Below are positions 59,181 through 64,000 of a DNA stretch of 64,000 nucleotides, in pieces. The notes beneath the pieces were generated by a model. That model was not told the origin of the DNA. It saw only the letters and a program-made list of their open reading frames with translations, and made no database searches. Position 1 is the first letter of the stretch; each line of letters opens with the position of its first letter. Where the stretch lies: NCBI GenBank assembly GCA_951799425.1, contig OX637398.1:4831501-4895500 (forward strand), given 5' to 3'. The position numbers were made by a program, and so were the translations under genes. This stretch comes from Ilex aquifolium (Eukaryota; Streptophyta; Magnoliopsida; Aquifoliales; Aquifoliaceae).

Positions 59181-61186
59181 GTGGTAGTGGGTGGGTGGGT
59201 GGGTATGTGTAGTTGGGTTAGATTCCAAAGTACTGGGGCAGGAGCTGCTCCGTGTTTCCGCGAATGCCTATCCTTCTACCGTTTGATTCTTTTTTGCTTT
59301 CTAGATATCGATAGCCTTCACTTTCATAGTTCTTTCTAGAGCCGTAGCATAGCTTAAATTACATTTAGGCCTCTAAGGTTTCTAACAAGTATGCACTATT
59401 ACCTTTTATTGTTCAAATTTACCCGGACGGTTCTTTGTTGAGTTTTTATAGCACATTCTCCCTTTAATTTTTTTTTTTTTTTGATAAACACCTAACACAA
59501 AAGGGATATATGCCAAATTTAAACATATTTTACTCATCATACTGTAATCATAAGAGTCCAAAAGGATTAACAATTTAAACAACAATCACTCGAATATAAA
59601 TTGTGTTGACATCATCGCACAATATATTAAATATATAAACATTATTAGTTGGTTAGACCCCGTGATCTAAATAAAACCAAAATCTACAAATGCAATTTTT
59701 TTTATATAATACCCAGAAAAATTTCCTACCATTTTAGACTGTAAAAGGAGGAGAGGTTAAGCAAATTTCGAAACATTATTCCCTCCCTCGGTAGGGTCAA
59801 GCAATGCGACCTTACTACTTATCGTGCAAATCTCAAAACACAGATTATATTCCCTCGGTAGGGTCAAACAAGACACAGAACTACTAATCACCATCCCAAT
59901 TTGGCAAATTAAGAGTGTTTTTCCTTGAATAAAATGGAATACCCTACATCATTCCTATTGTAAGGGTTCATGGCTTTTGTGTGTGTGTGTCTCTCTCTCT
60001 CTCAGAGAGAGAGAGAGAGAGAATTCTCTAATCAGCAAGATAGAATTCTCAGCAGAAAGCATATCAATGGCGCCATCGCTTTCTTCTCACTGAAGTCAAT
60101 ACATCATACTATCATAATCCTAGCAAAAGCATTTCATGACAAATGAACAGCTAGTGGACCATTGCCCCTTCTCAGGAAAAAAAAAAATTGAGCACCATTT
60201 CTTCACAAATACAAACAAAACAATAAAATCATTACAAAATCTAGGAAATATCATGAAGACGTTGATCTCTGGGGTCCTTTGAAAAGATAAATCCGAAGCT
60301 GAAGAAAAATTCGCATCCAAAATGATGATGGTAAAGAAGCCATATATAAATTGCATTTCTATTTACGTTCAAATAATCTGGCCACTTACGTCAATTTTAC
60401 CATGTTTAATCAAATCACACCACTCAAATTAACTTTTGTGCCGACAATGTTCTGCCTATAAGCATTGGGATTGTTCTTTAATGAGTGGCTACCTTTACTT
60501 TCAAATGGATTACGAAAAGCTTCATGAGTGGGGTGCCCGTCACCCTTTAAAATAATGTACCATGACTAATTATGTAAAGATCGCACCATGTGTACAAGAC
60601 TCCCATTTCTAGTTTCAAGAGATAAGTGATGGATAAACTTACCCATTTTGAAGAGGTTGATTACCATCCGTGGCAAATCACTAGAACAAATGAGCACTAA
60701 TTACGGCTTCTTACCCGACCTAGTTTGACTGCTCACTGTTATAATTAACCTGCAAATAGTTTGTCCAGATTACAAACAGCTATCGGTGGTCCATCCACTA
60801 AAGAAAAAGATGAAAGAAATCTGACCCGGTGGTTCCCACATGGCTGTCAAACTTACCATCTGAAACTAGAGGCTCCAAAACTTCAGCCACTTCAAGGAAT
60901 CTTCTCTCTAACAGATCATACTGGATCAAGTAAGCATATCAGAGTAAGCCATGGATCTACATGGTAGTGCCCATAGATGTAACGAAGAACCCTCGGGAAC
61001 AAGAACTTCCCTTCACAACCGGTGGCACCCAGACATACCTCCAGTTGCAGAGGTGAAAATCCGAAAACAGAGAAAATAACTATATTGATTAGTTATTGAT
61101 TATATTACCTAAAAATTTCCAAAATCCGGTTCTGTCTCTCCCCCTGACAAATATAAACGACAGAAGGTACAAGAAGGCTACAGCAG
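59181..61186. other. Intergenic DNA between LBD and the QNG1-like remnant
   Basis: A (CCCA)n-type tract (gtgggtgggtgggtggg) lies at 59189-59205. (TG)n(TC)n(AG)n at about 59979-60022 forms a self-complementary block. A 40-bp unit (ccctcggtagggtcaa) is repeated around 59780-59870. The 60700-61186 part may be the 3' UTR of the minus-strand remnant. No other gene is supported; frames at 60120-60356 and 60761-61314 are unrecognised. Confidence 0.4.
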
Positions 61187-63449
61187 CTACGATCTGCTCA
61201 ATAATACATAGAGAGCATGCTGATGGCGTTGGAGAGATGCACATTCAGTGCCAAAAGACCATAACCAAAGATCCAGTTCTATGCACAACACCTGAAAGAT
61301 GGGCGAGGGGTTAAGAATTGTCAGCAATAAACAAGGGGTGAGGAAGTGCCTCTTTGAAGTACTCAAAACTGCTGAATGTAATGAAAAAGGAGCACAAAGT
61401 TAAGCTGTAGTTTATTGATGAGAAAAACAAAAAAAAAAAATAGCAACATGAAAAAGAGAACTCTTTGTGAATCACAATCTTGGCATGACCAATATTCTAG
61501 GCCACAAGCAAACTGCATTCTTACATATATTCCTTGTGTGAGTCTCTGTGCTTCTCTATATTATTTTAACTATGATAAGTTTTGGGATTGCTAAAGGATT
61601 CATCATCTTAATGTCATGGCTGAGTTTCGATAGACTTGAGCACCCTCAACATCAATTCATAATTCACCTATTTCTAAGAGATTCCCAATAACTGGCACAT
61701 TATGCAAGGTCAAAGTCAGTGAGTAAAACAGCATCTATCTAAGGTTCAGGTCTAGTCACCTTTGTTCAAAATGCATTTAGGCAGAATACTTTGTGCTGGC
61801 AAAACATAACAGCAAAAGGCACTGTACATATTTCATCCAGCCTTATTTATGCATATGTTAGCTAGCCTTAATTCATAAAACACCGTCAACAATGCCATTG
61901 ATGTGCACAAATATCATCACAATTTTCAGTAAAAGTTCCAAATATTAGACAAAAATAAAAAACATATTCAATATTGAAAAAAAAACATAGAAGCAAGAGA
62001 AAACAAAAGAATGCCTGGCAATATCTAAAAAGTGAATTAAGAGACCAGTTCTGATAAAAGAGAAAAAGTGAAGAAAAATTCAGATTAGGTTACCCAAAAA
62101 ATCCTCTCTCTTTCTCCATCTTCTTCCCAGCCAAGCAGGCAGCAAAAAATGAAATCAAATGGAAACCTAAAATGATCAACACTCTTGCCAAACACATTGT
62201 TGGTCTTCTAGGCCAAATTAACCTCTCTATTCACATGTAATACAGAAAAGGAACAAAAAAAAAAATCACATGTTTCTCATCCAATTGTAGCCGACAGATC
62301 AATTCGATAACGAGACAAGATATTCAGACTATCTCAAAGGGGACGGGATTCACTAGAGAGGAGTTCAGTGTGATATACTTTCAAATCTCACCAATATCTC
62401 ACACAATAATTGTTGGAAATATGAATCTAAAAGATAAAGTGAAAGGCAAGGTGAGGCTCAAACTAGGTCGCTCTATTAAGACGATTTCCACCCTTTTATG
62501 AAAGAAACACAGTGCAGAAGGTTGCATCGTCCCTAGGATGCAACAATTCAGCGTAATTGACTGTTGTTTTACTCAAGATCTGCACAATCGAATGAAGCAG
62601 AAGTTCCACACAATACCTTTCTTTATTGCCCATAAAACTAATGTAGTAAAAAAGAATATTGAAGATATGAAAGTATGTCTATCTATTCTAAAATATCTAA
62701 ATATATATACTGTAAAAATATGACTGCTGACATTCCATAATTACTTCCGTATTTAATGAGATAATAATTATTAGAATTTAATGGAAAAATGACTTTTGAA
62801 AAACTAGCCGATAGACCCTTGGTAATGATAAAATAAAATAATAACGAGACTACAAGGTCTCCTCCGCTGGTCTTCCCCCTCCGCACCCCTCTGCACGTAT
62901 GAAGACTCAAGGTCTAACTTAACTCAATTAAAATGTAGCACTAGTATAGTATATAAACCGAAGTTCTTTTAGAAAATTAGTCGATGTGGGATTGAGTTTT
63001 TCCCATAAAGGGCTCCTTTTTATTAAAATTCTAACAATAATAAATAACAATATTATCGAAATAATGAATTCCTTCAAAATCCCATTTGACCATTGGAATC
63101 GAGTCATTCCAATTTTGCACAACTTTCTCAATGCCCGCACATACACCACAGCCTTCCACTTTCGAATTCATACACAATACAGTCTCTCTAAGGCTCACAA
63201 CTCTAACAAGAGAACGGAAAAGGAGTACAATGTAAATAGCATCTTCAAAACAGAGCATCACACTCAACATTGTTCCAATCCATGTTATTAGGCAGTACAT
63301 TCAAATTCTGTAGCTCTGAATCGCAAATAAATATGCATGTGGTGACCTAATTGGAGTGTCATAGTGAGATCGAGAAGACCTGAGGATTCGACGGTTACAT
63401 GGGAAGAACAAGTGACGATCCAAGCAGAGCTAGCCCTAACCTCCTCCAT
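61187..63449 (-). pseudogene. Queuosine-salvage protein (QNG1 / DUF2419) gene remnant
   Basis: Three minus-strand pieces fit this family, which releases queuine from queuosine 5'-phosphate for tRNA modification. Exon 1 (63449-63380) starts MEEVRASSAWIVTCSSHVTV and ends at a donor in phase 1 (TCCTCAG|GTCTTC). Exon 2 (about 63152-63052) reads IEKVVQNWNDSIPMVKWDFE, then GIHYFDN. The last exon (61291-61187) follows a good acceptor (TCTTTCAG|G) and reads VLCIELDLWLWSFGTECASL, then QRHQHALYVLLSRS and stop. Intact family members have ~320 residues. The ~200 residues between GIHYFDN and VLCIELD, including the FCFWPD-type catalytic region, are not seen anywhere in the intervening 1.76 kb, and no clear donor follows GIHYFDN. 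A solo LTR lies in that gap. I infer loss of the middle exons. The family match is from memory of motifs; an exon missed by eye is the main alternative. Confidence 0.65.
62411..63036 (+). mobile_element. Solo LTR (Copia-like), 626 bp, inside the QNG1-like remnant
   Basis: It starts TGTTGGAAATATG and ends AAAATTCTAACA, a short inverted terminus typical of LTRs. It is flanked by a perfect 5-bp duplication ATAAT (62406-62410 and 63037-63041). A TATA-like tatataaac and cgatgtgggattgag, common near the 3' end of Copia LTRs, lie at 62952-62996. No internal part adjoins it. It lies 11 bp from the last recognisable codon of exon 2 of the host remnant. The clean target duplication suggests moderate age. 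Confidence 0.83.
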
Positions 63450-64000
63450 CGCGGCCTTCAAGATTATCTGGCTCTTTGAATTGAACCCTAAAGGAAATAC
63501 ACAGGAAGAAATCGAAATGGTTGGGGCATGCGGACCACAGGATCCCTTATTCGAGCTTTCCCGCTTTTGTTTGTTTCTCTGGGGAAGAATTAAAATGTCG
63601 TTTTGTTGTGTTGTTTGGTCATTTATTAACGAAAACGTTTAACGAAAATAATATTTTGGTTTAATTACATTGGAGGTCTTTAAAGTATGAGATTTGATTA
63701 ATTTTAGTCCTTAATGTTTTAATTGTATTATTTTGATCTCTAAAGTATTAAAAATATTTTTATATGGTCCCTCAAGCAGGTAACATCTAGACTGCTAATG
63801 TTTTTTTTAATATAAACTTATCACGTAATACCTAAATATAGATAAAAAATAATTTTGATAGTTTTTAAACAAAATTTGGGTAGCTCTTGACAAAAAATGT
63901 GTAATATGTGTAGTTTTTTACTAAAATTTGGATAACTATCAAAATTTGGTAGCTATTTAACCAAAATTTAGTCGAGAGTTATCCAAATTATTTTTTTGTT
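63450..64000. other. 5' flank of the QNG1-like remnant and start of an AT-rich repeat
   Basis: 63450-63640 would be the promoter/5' UTR side of the minus-strand remnant. From about 63655 the text (ggtttaattacattggaggt, tttagtccttaatg, ttttgatctctaaagta) resembles a common plant interspersed repeat and runs off the window end. No gene is supported. Confidence 0.35.

Noticed and set aside
62940-63000. Apparent snRNA promoter (TCCCACATCGAC plus TATATA, 26 bp apart) on the minus strand
   Set aside because: It lies within a solo LTR with a perfect ATAAT duplication, and the word reads CGATGTGGGA on the LTR strand, which is usual near Copia LTR ends.
63364-63642. A plus-strand 92-codon gene
   Set aside because: It is the antisense reading of QNG1-like exon 1 and its leader. 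The minus strand carries the recognisable motif and splice donor.
1-64000. A CRISPR array, operon or other prokaryotic-type system
   Set aside because: The window is plant nuclear DNA. The tandem repeats are microsatellites, minisatellites and mobile elements without spacer structure.

Overview
This is nuclear DNA of a flowering plant, most likely a eudicot. The genes have plant introns and belong to plant families: class III peroxidase, GRAS, LOB domain and SAGA-Tad1. The intergenic DNA is AT-rich and packed with plant-type Helitrons, hAT, PIF/Harbinger and Mutator elements, tRNA-derived SINEs and solo LTRs. I could not assign a genus. Gene space is a small part of the 64 kb, perhaps one tenth.

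Layout. A small two-exon gene with a DUF863-like N-terminal motif lies at 391-1055 (-). It is followed by MITE-rich DNA, a 2.1 kb hAT element (5687-7825) and a 2.5 kb Helitron (9214-11685). A four-exon class III peroxidase of the PRX16/PRX45 type, apparently intact, occupies 13316-16495 (+). Just downstream is a Helitron with a long CCN-repeat core (16688-18065). Low-copy, apparently non-coding DNA fills 18.1-22.8 kb and ends at a SAGA-Tad1 (ADA1-like) coactivator gene (22791-23891, -). The 24.8-34.6 kb stretch is nearly all mobile DNA: hairpin MITEs, a SINE, two solo LTRs of one family and three Helitrons. An intact SCL32-type GRAS gene follows (34871-36244, -).

From 38322 to 42285 four related Helitrons lie head to tail, each starting where the previous one ends. 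Each carries a CCN-rich core, and unit length rises along the array. This is the most striking structure in the window. The 42.3-57.1 kb stretch is again mobile DNA: a third solo LTR of the same family, several SINEs, a long-TIR Mutator-like element with a hAT nested inside, a Helitron, a Tourist-like element inserted into a SINE, and a partial Gypsy element.

An intact class II LOB-domain gene of the LBD37/38/39 type lies at 58180-58946 (-). The right end holds remains of a queuosine-salvage (QNG1/DUF2419) gene at 61187-63449 (-). Its first, second and last exons are recognisable, its middle exons appear to be missing, and a solo LTR with a perfect 5-bp target duplication sits in the gap.

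The host genes do not form a functional cluster. They are unrelated loci (cell-wall or secreted peroxidase, transcriptional coactivator, two transcription factors, tRNA-nucleoside salvage) separated by repeats. Most long open frames in the window are low-complexity readings of CCN/GGN repeats and are not genes.
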